Origin: Pseudisothecium myosuroides
Taxonomy: Eukaryota > Streptophyta > Bryopsida > Hypnales > Lembophyllaceae
Length of the DNA: 64,000 nucleotides
Direction of reading: 5' to 3'
NCBI GenBank assembly: GCA_951799445.1
Contig: OX637295.1
Location: 21,514,001-21,578,000 of the forward strand
The notes under the pieces were generated by a model. It was not told the origin of the DNA. It saw only the letters and a list, made by a program, of their open reading frames with translations, and did no database searches. Positions 11,360-22,914 of the stretch are shown here, piece after piece. Numbering within the stretch: position 1 is the stretch's first letter; each line of letters starts with the position of its first letter. The position numbers and the translations under genes were made by a program.

Positions 11360-13615
11360 ATGTCTCCCCTCAAAGCCGTGTGCGTGCTCTCCGGCCCCTC
11401 CGACGGCGTCACCGGAGTCATCTCCTTCCATCAGGACGGATCAGGTCAGTCAAGTCGACACCCTCATCCTCATTGAGGAATTGGCTGGGGTGGGTGGGAG
11501 GACTTGTTTACCGTTCTTTGGGTTTGAAAGATAGAGAAATGCTCTCATGCGATTAAGAGCGTTTCTTATTAGCTTGTTGGCTCTAAGGATGTTGATTGAT
11601 TGATTATCAGAGGACTGTTTGATTGAAGGAGGGTAGTTTGGGGGGACAGACAGACCCTCCTTGCCGATCTTAACGTTCTTTCGGTTTGAAAGAAAATGCT
11701 CTCATGCGATTAAGAGCGTTACTTATTAGCTTGTGGGCTCTGAGGATGTTGATTGATTGATTATCAGAGGACTGTTTGATTGAAGGAGGATAGTTTGGGG
11801 GGACAGACCCACCCTCCTTGCCGATCTTTGCCTCTCGCCTCGTGTTTCTTGTCTGTGGGCGGAATTGGCCTCGGTTGGCGATTGGGATGGTGGGGTTTGG
11901 GAGAAACTGGAGAGACATTTCTTTTGCTTTCATGGAGGTAGTGATCGGAGATTTAGTGTGGTACCGATGTTGGCTCTGAGGGCGTTGTTGGCTCTGAGGA
12001 CGTTGGTCTATGTGATGAAAGTGATACATATGTTGAATTGTAAGGGACTTGTCAGTGTTGTGGATTTTTGTGATTTCTTGTGATTTTATACCACTGAGCT
12101 CATGGTGAGGATATGTGTTTACAGGTCCCACAAGTGTAGAGGGAGAAATCAAGGGCTTGGTCCCGGGGAAGCACGGTTTTCACGTGCATGCGCTGGGTGA
12201 TACCACCAATGGCTGCATGTCTACTGGTACGACCCCTGCTCCGGAAGCTTCTGTGAATGCTTGTGCTCTTAGAACAGTTTTTGTTAGTGAAATTGGACTG
12301 TTTCAACAGCTTTTATACATCATCGCATGGAAAATTCCGTCGAATTTTTTGAAGACTTTGTTTTAGGTGTATGAGTCATTCGATTCTGTTATGGACATTT
12401 TGGGTGAAACTCATTTGTTTGATCCTTTTTCCTAACGCTCGTTGTTGGAACTCAGGTCCTCATTTCAACCCAAAGAATTTGGAGCATGGTGCTCCTGAAG
12501 ATGAGATTCGTCATGCAGGGGACTTGGGAAATGTCACAGCCGGGAATGATGGTACCTAAAAATAAACACCCCTTGAGTGCAGTGCGATGTGGTTATGAGA
12601 AAAAAAAATTGGATGAAAAACTACTGCTTGTTTTCATGCTTTGTGCGGTTGAGTTTTTATGAATTGCATCGTCTTTCTTCCATCGACTTCCTTCTAGAGC
12701 GTTCTCACTGTTTGTATCTAGAGCATGTAGATATTGAGTGGTAGATTTGACTGGAAGTTCTGAATTGTTTGGCAGGCGTTGCGAAGATTTCCTTGAAAGA
12801 CGTTCAGGTACTACTTCTTCTATACCACTTTTCTTAAGTTGGGTATCATGCCTTTCAGATTCATAGTTTTGCAACCGGGATGTTAGTTTTTACGCAGCAA
12901 TTCATTTCACATTGCTTGAAAATTTTGTACTTTAATAACAACCTGCCAATGTGGTTGTTGGTGTAGATTCCTTTGTCTGGTGCGAACTCAATCATTGGCC
13001 GTGCTGTGGTTGTTCATGCTGACATTGATGATCTTGGAAAAGGTGAGTCAGAAGTCTTTTTGTTGTTTCAGTAGAACTTCAGTGCCGAATTTTCTTTTGG
13101 AACCAGATTTCTGTTGGTGTTATTGTCGAAATCGTGAAGGCAGATGTTCCAATGCCCATCTCTGTTGGTTTAATGGCTTGTAGGTGGACACGAGTTGAGC
13201 AAGTCTACTGGAAATGCTGGTGGCCGACTTGCTTGTGGTGAGTGGTCAGGCTACTTTGAATACATAAGATCGTTCAAACTAGTTTCTCTGATTTAAATTG
13301 CTTGAGAGTCAATAGGACTCGAGTATTATGGTACCTTTCATCTGTTTTGAGTGGTTTCCATCATTAGAGTGTTTTTTGTTTTGTTTTTTCGATTAGTGAA
13401 TCTTGTCCCTGTTTTTGAGATGCAATAGAACATGTATTATTCGGTTATCATGTGATCCATTACAGTTTTTGAAGCTTTCTGCGGAGGGCTTAAATAATTT
13501 GCTGATATATTCTATTAAAACTTCAATTTCTTTGCTGGTTTGTGTTTGCTGATCATGTCAATTTATATTCTTGTGCATCGTTGCAGGAATCATTGGTATC
13601 CAGGCAGCCGCTTGA
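11360..13615 (+). CDS. CSD1-like: Cu/Zn superoxide dismutase, cytosolic type
   Basis: Converts superoxide to O2 and H2O2. Seven exons: 11360-11444, 12125-12226, 12456-12551, 12776-12807, 12967-13042, 13184-13237, 13587-13615 (TGA). All have GT-AG borders and consistent phase, encoding 157 residues. The copper/zinc ligands are visible: [33 protein letters not shown] and [20 protein letters not shown]; the cysteines of the conserved disulfide (NGC and LACG) and the active-site arginine (GGR) are also there. There is no transit peptide at [10 protein letters not shown], so it is cytosolic rather than plastid. The protein ends GIIGIQAAA, with no peroxisomal tripeptide as in CSD3-type enzymes. Intron 1 (680 bp) carries a tandem duplication. 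Confidence 0.96.
11513..11828. repeat. Two-copy tandem duplication inside SOD intron 1
   Basis: Two head-to-tail copies, about 11513-11673 and 11674-11828, with a period near 161 bp and few differences. One copy has a 4-bp deletion (GAAAGATAGAGAAATG versus GAAAGAAAATG). Both contain GCTCTCATGCGATTAAGAGC, a small stem-loop motif, and TTGATTGATTGATTATC. The duplication lies wholly between exons 1 and 2. Confidence 0.85.
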
Positions 13616-14120
13616 AGCAGACTGATGACCAGCAGCTATGCCTTCAGATGTCTCTACTTTTTTTCAACTGATAACTAGATGGAAAAGACTGTAAAGACGT
13701 GACTTTTAGGTGTTGATATTAGTGTGTAAAACGCGTGACTGGAAGGTAACAGGAGGCACATCTTTGTGCTTACAGTATTCTGTCACGCTCTGCTGCAAGA
13801 CTGTGGTTCATAACCCTAAATTCCGAATGGCCTCCCTGGAGGTCTTTGGACGTCTTTTTGAACAAATCAAATGGCTATGGACTTGGCGCTTCGAACATTG
13901 TTTTTGTGCTTTTTGTTTTTGACTTGCATGCAACTGGGCATTGATTCCAATGTGGAGCATAACCATCACCTTGAAGAGGTACGGAGCCTTGAACTTCTTA
14001 CAAGCGAAGTTTTGGTATTCAACCTCATTGTGAGAAGAGATTGAAGCAAAGAATATGACATTCTGGAGTAGATTAAACCGGCCATTTACTGCACACATCC
14101 AAACACTGCATAACAACTCC
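13616..14120 (+). other. 3' UTR and flank of SOD
   Basis: Moderate GC content continues past the TGA for roughly 300-400 bases. Short open frames occur on both strands and none resembles a protein family. This is most likely 3' UTR followed by spacer. Confidence 0.4.
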
Positions 14121-14213
14121 CAATGACCAAACACTAACTGCACAACCACCTCTCCAATGACAAAACACTAACTGCACAACCACCTCTCCAATGACAAAAC
14201 ACTAACAGCACAA
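14121..14213. repeat. 34-bp tandem repeat, about 2.5 copies
   Basis: The unit runs CAATGACAAAACACTAACTG then CACAACCACCTCTC. The repeats are nearly identical, with one C/A change in the first unit (GACCAAAC) and T/A in the last (CTAACAGC). Confidence 0.85.
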
Positions 14214-14712
14214 TTCGACTACCAATTCAATTGTGATGGGAATAAAATTTTGTATGATTGCCCAATGACTGCACATTGTGTGGTGATTGGTTGCAAGAAA
14301 TTTTTAACTAGATTTGAGCTTCATCACCTTTAAATTGCAATAAAATTTGTAGGAAGAAATCTTCTTACATTTTGTTTTTTGAAGGTGAATCTTGATGACA
14401 TTTAATAATCATGCCAAATTTCAAAACACGTAAGTCTTTATATTTATGTGGAGAAGAGTTTGAATTTTGTTTGTGCGGTAATTGGCAAGTTTACTATAGA
14501 TGGCTACAAAAAGGCATTTTATTGTATGCCTTGTTTACATTATATAATAGTGTACATGGTCTCTAAAAGATCAAAACTCTCTTGACGATTCAAGAATAAT
14601 AGGCTCCTTTATATTAAATGGATTTCCTCTATAACTACTGTAGTGAAAAATGTTATGAAAAATGTTCCCCCTACTCCCATATAGAACTGAAAGTTTTCCT
14701 TTGAGGTTTTAA

Positions 14713-14806
14713 CCCCTAAAGAATGAATCGGTCTTTGAAGATACGAGAGATTTCTATCATTGTGTCCATCATGAGCACAAGATGAACTAGAATCAATCAT
14801 TAGAGG
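14713..14806. mobile_element. TTAA-type TIR element (copy 3, 94 bp)
   Basis: The left end CCCCTAAAGAATGAATC pairs with the right end GATTGATTCTAG-type inverse GAATCAATCATTAGAGG. The left flank is TTAA (14709-14712), the right flank CCAA (14807-14810). It is the smallest member of the group and ends only 43 bp before copy 4. Confidence 0.5.
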
Positions 14807-14849
14807 CCAACCTGTAAAGACCATGTCCTTCCCATCCCTCTTTGTTTAA

Positions 14850-15071
14850 CCCTTAAACGTCAAGGAGGACACTTTGAGTCCGATGGATGACAAGGAATCA
14901 AACTGTATAGGACAGAAGTGCAATTATTCATCCTTAAAATTTGTTGTGGAAAGGGAAGATCTTCTACAATAGTTTGACTTGCAATGAGTATTTTTGCAAT
15001 TTTGGAGGCTAATGATTCACACAGTAATAGAAAAGGATGAAATCAAGGGTCACCCCTTCGGCATTTAAGGG
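14850..15071. mobile_element. TTAA-type MITE (copy 4), 222-bp subfamily
   Basis: Exact TTAA on both sides (14846-14849 and 15072-15075), ends CCCTTAAACG and TTTAAGGG. The interior aligns along most of its length with the copies at 46214-46436 and 50184-50418. Shared blocks include TAGGACAGAAGTGCAATTAT, a GAAGATCTTCTACAATAGTTT-like string and AATGATTCACACAGTA, so the three form one subfamily. Confidence 0.75.
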
Positions 15072-16390
15072 TTAATGTTCTTCTCTTCCAAATAGAAAGA
15101 TGCTTTGTCATTCATCGGACACTAAATGTCCTCAACATCCTTTATAGATTAACCTTAGAAAAGATGGCCCATGACCATTGATTTCAAGCTTCTATCACTA
15201 TATTTGTTGCCATTTTGCAACTAATATAAATTTAAAAAATTATACTTATTTTTTGGAGTTGAAGCCGTATTTCCACCACATGTCATAAAAATTTCAAATT
15301 TTGGGGGGAAATTTTGAAATTATTCTAAATTTCACAAGGATTTAAGAAAAAAATTTATATCAAATATTAAATATACTCAAAAAAACTGAAATTTTCACCT
15401 TAGATGTATATTATAATGTGTAAATCACGGTATAAACCAAAAATACTATGTCATTCTAAAATTAAAAAATCAACAAACCATGGTTCTATATTGCTATAAA
15501 TTATTGAACTATTCGAATTTTTCATAATTTCTAGTTGGAATAGAAACTATTCTTGATAAACATCATTTCATTAGTTGGACTGAAATTCAAAAAATATCAT
15601 TTTTATGGCTAAAATTCACATTAAGAGTAAATAGTAAAAAGTGGCCAAAATACACTACAAAAGTGATCTCTAGATTAAGTATCTTTTTTAGAAAAAGGCA
15701 ATAATATCATGATGAAGGAATTTGCAATATTATTCATTGAAAATATATTTAAGTAATTTCTATTTTTAAATTGGATAAAAAAATGTTTGTTTCCATTTTG
15801 TAATCCCAAATGAAGTCATTTAAACAAACACTTAGTATCCATAACAACATTACATGGTTCAATTACAAAGGGATTTTTGGAATTGGAAGTGAACTATATT
15901 GCTAACAATTTTTTTAAGAACATTTTTCATATTCATTGTGATTTAAGTTTGAAGTTTGCTAAGAATACCACCACTTTGTTTTGGAAATGCAGAGTTCATC
16001 TCATCTTATTATTTCCTTGAATCAATGAATTTAAGATCAACAAAATATGTCTATTGGACAAGGAATTTCTTTTTATTTCTAATATACATGGCACTCCTAG
16101 TTTAGATGATTGTTATAGTTCCTACATGTTTGAAAAGCAATAATATAGCATATTCTATTTGTATGGAGCCTTATGCAACCATGATAAGATTCAGATTTTA
16201 AAATGAATTAAAATATTAAAAAATTCTAATTGTGACACCAATCCAATAGTGTATCTATTGTTATACTTAAATATATTATTTGTACTCTAGAAGTTGGTTG
16301 TGGAGTTGTATATATGGTTGAAAATTCTCATTAAATTGATTGTTAGTTTTAGTTCCTAGACCAAAAAAAAATGTATCCTTTGAACAATTG

Positions 16391-16411
16391 CAATATATAT
16401 ATATGTGTATA

Positions 16412-16458
<47 letters not shown>

Positions 16459-16490
16459 TTATTTATTTTAATTTTAATTTTAATTTTTTT
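16391..16490. repeat. (TA)n / (TG)n microsatellite grading into TTTA and TTTTAA repeats
   Basis: An imperfect ATATGTGTATATGTG tract is followed by a long pure TA run (about 16426-16454), then TTTA units and TTTTAA units. This is a simple-sequence tract with no coding role. Confidence 0.95.
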
Positions 16491-18000
16491 GAAACAAACG
16501 GACAAATTCCATTGATAAGGAAATTGCAATATATTTCAAAGCATGTAAATTAGATGTAGATGATATTGAAATGAGAAGGGATTTAGACAAAGAAAAAAAA
16601 GATTCCATGCTATTTGCATTGTGATCCAATTCAAACTTTATGGATAAACCTTGAGTGTTGTCCATACCATACAACAATCTGTAATCTTTGGATATGTCCA
16701 GAGATGAAATTTCTACTCACTATTTTATTAAAAAAAAATTTAAATACCTTGAAAATTATCGTTGAAGTGATCAAATCCTATCATAATATACAAATTGTGC
16801 ATTTTGCAAGAATATTTATGTAATCTTCTAGAACTATCCATATTGCTTTTCATTTTAGTCCATAGCTATGGTTTCAACAACTTTTGACCATTTACGTAGT
16901 CACTTCTAACATTATATTCATTTTATAGTATCACATAGTCTTGTAAGGAAATCTTGGAAAATTGTTAATTTGAATATTTTTTGATGTCACCAACTATTGT
17001 TTTACAATGTCGGTTCATATTCTTATAAGGAAATCTTAGATAGTTGTTAATTTAGATACCTTTTAATATCTCTAATACTAACTACCATTTTATAATGTAG
17101 GCAAGAGCCAAGTGATTCAAATCCAACTTTTGATGCTTTTTGCATCTATAAAATGAGATGGAAATGAATCATTTAAGAAGTATAAAGGTTATAAAGATTC
17201 TTTTCTTAAGAAATGGTATCCCAATTAAAACCTTCTACGACTATATATTAGTTAAATAGACCCAATAAAGCCTTCCAAGCCCACTTATTAATTAAATGGG
17301 ATCCAAACTTAAACAATGAAGCTTCATGGATTTGAAAAGTTGAACCCACATAAATAAGAATGTAGAACTAATAAAGTTGTCATAAAAATCAATACAAATT
17401 AAGTAGGTTTGACCATATAGTACATGCTCGTTTTTTTAATAAGGCCCTAGTCAAACTTCCTCAAATGCACTCGCACTGTCCCGAAATAAGTCTTGGGTTT
17501 CCAAATATACTTGTCCCAAATTAAATTCAAAATTGGATCTTCACAACTTGATTGACAACAAATGAAGCTAGTTCAAACACCCTTAAGTAAAAGAATCCAT
17601 AGATGCCATGCTCTAAAGTCTATATAGCAATTCAATCCCTGCAAAGGGAATCAAAACGCAACCTCCAACCAACCAAAGGTGATGAATTTAACCCACAACT
17701 GTACTAAACTTGCTACTAATACATCTCTTACCTTGAGAATCTCCTGGAGTTGATTCATAGGACATTGTTGGAATTGAATACAGAGGACATCATTGGATTA
17801 CCCTGCACCAATGTTGCTCGGAGAATGATCCAATTTAATAGCACTTTAGAACATTTCCAAAAAAGAGGAAAATTTGTCAATTTTGCCGCTTATTTTCAAC
17901 TTGCGCCACTTCATTATTGGCTTCCATTCTTTCATGCTTGGTGGGGTTGACTAGAAGCTCCAATAACTATGCAATTCCGTAATCAAAAATAAGAGCAACT

Positions 18001-18102
18001 CACTCACTAATCTAACCATTTCCAAGAAAACACACATTTATATCACTCACTAATCTAGCCATTTCCAAGAAAACCCAAATTTATATCGAGACGGAGGGAG
18101 TA
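18001..18102. repeat. 43-bp tandem doublet next to a Stowaway-like end
   Basis: Copies at 18001-18043 and 18044-18086 begin CACTCACTAATCTA and end TTTATAT. Directly after them is GACGGAGGGAGTA, which matches the right terminus of Stowaway MITEs. I found no left terminus, so this may be a truncated element. Confidence 0.7.
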
Positions 18103-19818
18103 CCTTCTTTCAATGCAAGACCTTTTTACTTTCAACCTAAAGCCAACAAAATGTCCAAAATGTAACATGGTACCTATTCTTAAACTACTAAAATTATATC
18201 TGTTGACAATTTAAAAAGGAATTTAGAAACTTGACTTGGTTTAAAAAAATTTATAAGCACCTTCTAAACCATAATAGATTGACATTGCATAAAATTTAAG
18301 AATTACAAGGTCAATTCACACCTATTTTTTTCAACTTACCTATTTTTTTCCTATGTGTTTTCTCTAAAATGAGGGCGTTTGCAATCTACTTCAAACATAT
18401 TTGACTTCCAACCAAACCATTCAAGGACCCGAAGGCTGAAAAGTGGTCAATTGATGACTTTAGAAACAAAGAATGCACCTATTAGTCCAATAATGGGCAG
18501 AGCAGTTTTGTTGACTGCCTTGATCATAGGGTTAAAAGTCATCCCGCAAGTTGAAAACTTTAACCACTCAGCTAAACTAGAACATAAAATTCAAAACCGC
18601 GTTCCAAATTCCATGAAATGAGTCAAAATCGATTTACATAACCCGACACATACATTCCTCCCAAACAATTACACACCCATCAATACTGATTACTAAAACC
18701 CTATCCTGTGCAGGTGAAAAATGAACATAATTCACCACTCTCACCATCCTCCATGAGACAGTTCAGCAATCAACAACATTCCACAGAGCAATTGCTCCAC
18801 ACAACATAAACCCAAAGGGAATATCAAACCAAAAGAAAGAGTGTCCACCCTCAAATTCTTATAAGCAGAAACATGACATGATCCATTGTGCACACCCTTC
18901 CACACTCTAAATTTGATGCGTGATAGTATTTGTGGTCCAAATAACAGAAATAAATGTTAGCCTAGGCGCCTCGTCAAGTTGACGTGCTAGGCAGACCCCA
19001 TGGTACACTACTGTAGATATTTACAACTACTGTATGCAAACTTGCTCTGACGATTCGTCCAGCCTCACCCGACATCCACCGTCCATTGGTTCCGTTTCTC
19101 TAGAGCAGATAAAAAAATCTGTCCTACCTGTCAACAACCTGACATAGCTTGAGCCTGCTTCTACACAGTAAGATACAAATTGATCAGGAACCACCATCCT
19201 ATCTCTCCTCAGCAGACAGCTCTGAATGCTTTGGACCAGTTTCTAGGCTGTTACGTACACATAAACCAAGAAAGGAGAAAACCCTCAGCCTTACTCGTGA
19301 TTCTGGTTCTCAAATATTCAGACAAACCTGACAAAGGCACACTTCCTCCCAACAGGCGATCTCGACTTGCACACCTTCTGCCCCGAATGGACCAGGAACC
19401 CCTACTACACATCCGGGACCATGAACGCCCGTCTGGGATTTGAACCGCATGCCTGGGCAACACTGTTCGTCGGAATGACAGCTACCGTCGAAGTCAAGTT
19501 CCTGGATAATCTCGCAAGAAATTTGAAGATTGCACGACCATGCAAAACGGGAAAGGGCAAACGCCATCCTTCATACAGATAACATGATCAACCACCTGCA
19601 CACCAGCAACGTAGAAACCGAACTCTTAGAGATTATCCATAGCTACTATAACTGCAACTCCCGTTGCCTCCGTCTGCCTTTCAAGATTGACATCTGACAA
19701 GCATCACAGAGAATGACTACGAGATGGTCTCAAAAATTCAAAACCTGTAGGAGAGACCAAAGACTTCTGCACACAGCAACCATACATGATCCCTATGGTA
19801 TTGCCCAGTACCTAACCT

Positions 19819-22446
19819 TCATTTACACTCACTACTCGAAAAAACCAGGGATCCCTTCAGCTTACTCTGCTGAGATGCTGACCCCGTTGCCGTCACCTCT
19901 GAAGCCACTTGAGCTTCACTTTCAGGTGCATTCGACTTGGGCTCCTCCGAAGGCACTCCAGCTACCACCGCGCTGGGCGTGCTCGCATTCGCTTCAATTC
20001 TCGTCTCTTCAACAGCAGCTTCGCCACCTGATCTCTCCTCCATCCCAGCTCCGCTTGTACTTGAAGGTTCAGACAAAGTCCCATCTGCCCCACCGGCTGG
20101 GGCCGCATCAACACTGCCTACATCTTGCATCTCTACATCATGTACAACTGCTGTACCGTTCCCTTTATCCTGTCCCGAAGGCATCAGCTCTGCAGCCATG
20201 GTAACAACTACCTCCGCAGCCATGGCAACAGCTGCCTCCTCAGCCATTGTGTCCGCCGCTTCCCCAGCCACGGTAACAGCTGCCTCCTCAGCCATTGTAT
20301 CAGCTGCTTCCACAGCCATTGGAATAGTTGCCTCCTCTGCCATTGTGTCAGCTGCTTCCCCAGCCATTGTAACAGCTGCCTCCCCAGCCACTGCATCACC
20401 TGCCTCTGTGGACACTGAGTCGCCGGCCAATGCAACCGTTACCTCCTTGGTCATTATTTTCGTTGCGTCCCCCGCCATTGCATCCCTTGATTCCTCATCC
20501 GCGTCCTTTGTCACAGCCTCGCTCTGCAAGCCGGACGTCTCAAGAGGCTCCTGCCCTTGCTCTGGAGTTCCAGGATCTGGCCTTACGGTGTCCAGATCAG
20601 AGACTACGTGGGTTGCGCCATCATTGAACATACCAGCGTCCGACAGCACTGCGGCCTCGAGAATCTCCTGCAAATAGTCCGGCCGTCGATCGTGGCTCGC
20701 CTGGCCCCCACCCGCAGTCTGCATGCCCTCGCCGTCCACCTCCACCAAGGCGTCGAACAAGATGCTGGTTTCGTCGTGCACCCCTACGGGGGTGAACATC
20801 ACGCCATCCATGGCCTCGCTCTTCACCGCTGGCTCCTCCGCTGGCTGCCCATCGCCCATGTGGCTCAAGGCAGGCTCCTGTTGACTCGAAGGCTCTAACC
20901 CGCCCACCCCTTGCCCATTCCCCTCGTTCGCTGGCTTCCCCTCCTGCCTGGAAACCCTAGTGTCGATGCGTCGAAACTCCTTGTGGGTTATCGACCGCGG
21001 TCTCGTCTGCTGATGCCTGAATTGATGGTGCTGCTGCTCGGGCTCGTGGACACGAGCCTCGGGTTCTACTGGAGATGGGGTCGTTCGAGGCCGAGCCCTA
21101 ACTGTTTCCGCGCTGCTGTTGCTCACCCCGCTGGACGGCGTCTCGGGCTTCACGGATGGGTTTTTCCGACGCATGGGAGTCATGCTTCGAGAGATTCGAG
21201 GGGAGCTATTGATCACCCGGTGCAGCTGCCGAGCGAGTTCCTCGTCGTCCACCGAACCCGCGCCGGCACGTCGCGCTGGGTACCCCTCGTCCCCCTCGTA
21301 TTTCATCTCCCCTTTGGAGCTCCTCTCTCGCCGAGGCTCCGAGTGCACATTGATTTCGAGCCTCATGGCGCCACCTCCAGCTGCCAATCTGGTCTCGGAA
21401 TTCCCGATTTTCCTTCGAAGCTCAGCTCGACACGCAGCTTCTGCCTTGCAAGCGTGGGCTGCAGCTTCCAGAGCGGCCTTCGCCGCAGCAGCTGCTTTCA
21501 CGGCGGCACCCGCCTTGACAGCAGCGTTCGCTTTCGCTGCCGCGGCCACTTTGGCTGCAGCTGTCGCGGCGTTCTTCGCCGTCACCGCTGCTTCTTGGGG
21601 CGACGCTGTAGCCCCTGACGGGGGCGCTTGGGACGACACCTTCCTTGGAGGCCCTAAGCTCGCAGCTTTCGTGCCTCCTGATGCGTCCGGGCTCGGCCTG
21701 CGCCTCTCGAATCTTGAACCATCGCCGCTACGCTCGTGATCTCCCGGCCTGCTGCTGCGCTCTCTATGCAAACGTGGCTTCTTGAGAGCCGGGCTCACGA
21801 AATCGACAGGAGACGCGCCTGAGCCCGTCTCGCCGTGGAAGTTCGGGACTGGTCTCCCCGAACTGTGCTTGCTCCTCATCCCAGTCACTCCATTGACCTC
21901 TCTCTGCCGTCTCGCCGAGTTCACACAATCCAAGCAAACGTACGACGCGGCGTCCGGATTGCTCCCCGAATGCTTCTGCTCGCACTCGGGATGCACCGAC
22001 CGCCTGCATCGCGTGCACACCAGCCACATCGACGGGTCTCCTAACAGAGTCGCGTCGTGGTACATAACCAAACAGTGAGGACAGAACATGCTCTTCGAGT
22101 AAAGTAGGGTACAGGCACCGCAAAGACGCAAGGAAACGCCCCCTCGCTTAATTCTGCGCAATCCGCTGCTCTCCACGGCATTACACCCCATGCACCCGTC
22201 CTCATACTTGACCGACCCAGACCGGACCACCCCTCCCACACTCGCCGGAGCACTCGCATAACCACCCGCAGTGGGAGACTCCTCTGCCGGAGGAGGAGAA
22301 GTCGACAGCCATCCGTTCTGCTTCAACCCTGCCAGCAATCGCTTCCTTGGCGGAAGCGAACCTCCTTCCATCAACGCCCGGGACGCAGCCAACCCGCCCG
22401 CGTCCGCAGAGTCCAGCGAGCTCGCTCCTACTTCCGCGTCACCCAT
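19819..22446 (-). CDS. Cysteine-rich PHD/RING-like probable nuclear protein, 875 aa, single exon
   Basis: The exact family is not recognised. Residues 34-47 form a conserved-looking basic motif (RKRLLAGLKQNGWL). Residues 85-174 hold five CxxC pairs (C85/88, C109/112, C122/125, C144/147, C171/174) with H152, C155 and H159: enough ligands for two or three zincs, in a PHD-like spacing (FCPHCLVMYHD, then WLVCTRCRRSVHPEC). Basic, Ser/Pro/Arg-rich sequence follows, then an alanine-rich helix (about 286-345, KAAAAAKAALEAAA-type), a disordered middle, and an imperfect 12-13 residue repeat (about 655-755, TMAEEAA and MAGEAA units). The end is acidic. The domains suggest a chromatin reader or scaffold, which is inference. 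The start is the first ATG, about 70 bp below a TATA-like box. A possible splice donor (AGAGTAAGC) near 19858 could replace the last 12 residues. Confidence 0.85.
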   Translation of the reverse strand: MGDAEVGASSLDSADAGGLAASRALMEGGSLPPRKRLLAGLKQNGWLSTSPPPAEESPTAGGYASAPASVGGVVRSGSVKYEDGCMGCNAVESSGLRRIKRGGVSLRLCGACTLLYSKSMFCPHCLVMYHDATLLGDPSMWLVCTRCRRSVHPECEQKHSGSNPDAASYVCLDCVNSARRQREVNGVTGMRSKHSSGRPVPNFHGETGSGASPVDFVSPALKKPRLHRERSSRPGDHERSGDGSRFERRRPSPDASGGTKAASLGPPRKVSSQAPPSGATASPQEAAVTAKNAATAAAKVAAAAKANAAVKAGAAVKAAAAAKAALEAAAHACKAEAACRAELRRKIGNSETRLAAGGGAMRLEINVHSEPRRERSSKGEMKYEGDEGYPARRAGAGSVDDEELARQLHRVINSSPRISRSMTPMRRKNPSVKPETPSSGVSNSSAETVRARPRTTPSPVEPEARVHEPEQQHHQFRHQQTRPRSITHKEFRRIDTRVSRQEGKPANEGNGQGVGGLEPSSQQEPALSHMGDGQPAEEPAVKSEAMDGVMFTPVGVHDETSILFDALVEVDGEGMQTAGGGQASHDRRPDYLQEILEAAVLSDAGMFNDGATHVVSDLDTVRPDPGTPEQGQEPLETSGLQSEAVTKDADEESRDAMAGDATKIMTKEVTVALAGDSVSTEAGDAVAGEAAVTMAGEAADTMAEEATIPMAVEAADTMAEEAAVTVAGEAADTMAEEAAVAMAAEVVVTMAAELMPSGQDKGNGTAVVHDVEMQDVGSVDAAPAGGADGTLSEPSSTSGAGMEERSGGEAAVEETRIEANASTPSAVVAGVPSEEPKSNAPESEAQVASEVTATGSASQQSKLKGSLVFSSSECK
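20200..20440 (-). repeat. Coding minisatellite in the cysteine-rich protein gene
   Basis: About 36-39 nt units encode the MAGEAADTMAEEA-type repeat, recurring roughly seven times in frame with substitutions. On the plus strand the units show as recurring AGCTGCCTCCTCAGCCATTG. In-frame expansion of acidic, alanine-rich sequence points to a disordered, length-variable region. Confidence 0.85.
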
Positions 22447-22560
22447 TTCCCTACCCCTTACACCGAACCCTCCCCTCCCAACACACTCCTTACAAACCCT
22501 AGCTCTGTCGCTCGCCCTAATATAAACTCACCATCTCCCGTTAGGGCGAGCATCACATTG
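22447..22560 (-). promoter_or_regulatory. Core promoter of the cysteine-rich protein gene
   Basis: Read on the minus strand there is a TATA-like TTTATATTAG near 22516-22525 and a CTAGGGTTTG telo-box-like motif near 22494-22503. The leader to the ATG at 22446 is short. Telo-boxes are frequent in promoters of plant housekeeping genes. The transcription start is inferred. Confidence 0.45.
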
Positions 22561-22914
22561 CAATACCAATACAGAGTCGTCCAACACACGCCTCCCCTCC
22601 GTCACACATAAATCCTCCGCCCAAACACTCCCTCCCTCTTCCACCAGATTCTCTTCCGCATACCCCTCAAAAATTCGAAACACACAAGCTCTCACACTCA
22701 CACTCAAAAACCTAAACTCACACCCCTGTCACCATCGTCACCACTTGCCACTCGGTCTCGCACAAGCAACGCTCCCTCTTCTTCCCTCTTGGCCCTTCCC
22801 TCCTCCCTGACCCTAATAACGCACCCTTACCAACCACCAATTCCAAATTCCCCGCATTACCAGAAACCCGCAACCTCGTGCGAAACCAGAAAAACCCGCA
22901 AAACAGCTGGTCCC

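Larger units (their letters stand above)
15076..19148. other. Long AT-rich gene desert
   Basis: About 4 kb with very low GC content and no supported gene. Open frames at 16371, 16480, 16614, 17750 and 18379 are short and low-complexity. The stretch holds a TA/TG microsatellite near 16.4 kb and a 43-bp doublet near 18.0 kb. From about 18.4 kb composition rises towards the gene at 19819. Confidence 0.45.

Noticed and set aside
10969..11556. Several overlapping plus-strand frames of 60-134 codons near the SOD promoter.
   Set aside because: They overlap the leader and first exon of SOD in other frames and consist of CT/CA low-complexity sequence.
19420..19475. Minus-strand GGTTCAAATCCCAG resembles a tRNA T-loop.
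   Set aside because: No matching acceptor stem, anticodon arm or D-arm could be folded around it.
19937..20677. 246-codon plus-strand Ala/Ser-rich open frame.
   Set aside because: It is the antisense shadow of the repetitive, GC-rich coding sequence of the 875-aa protein.
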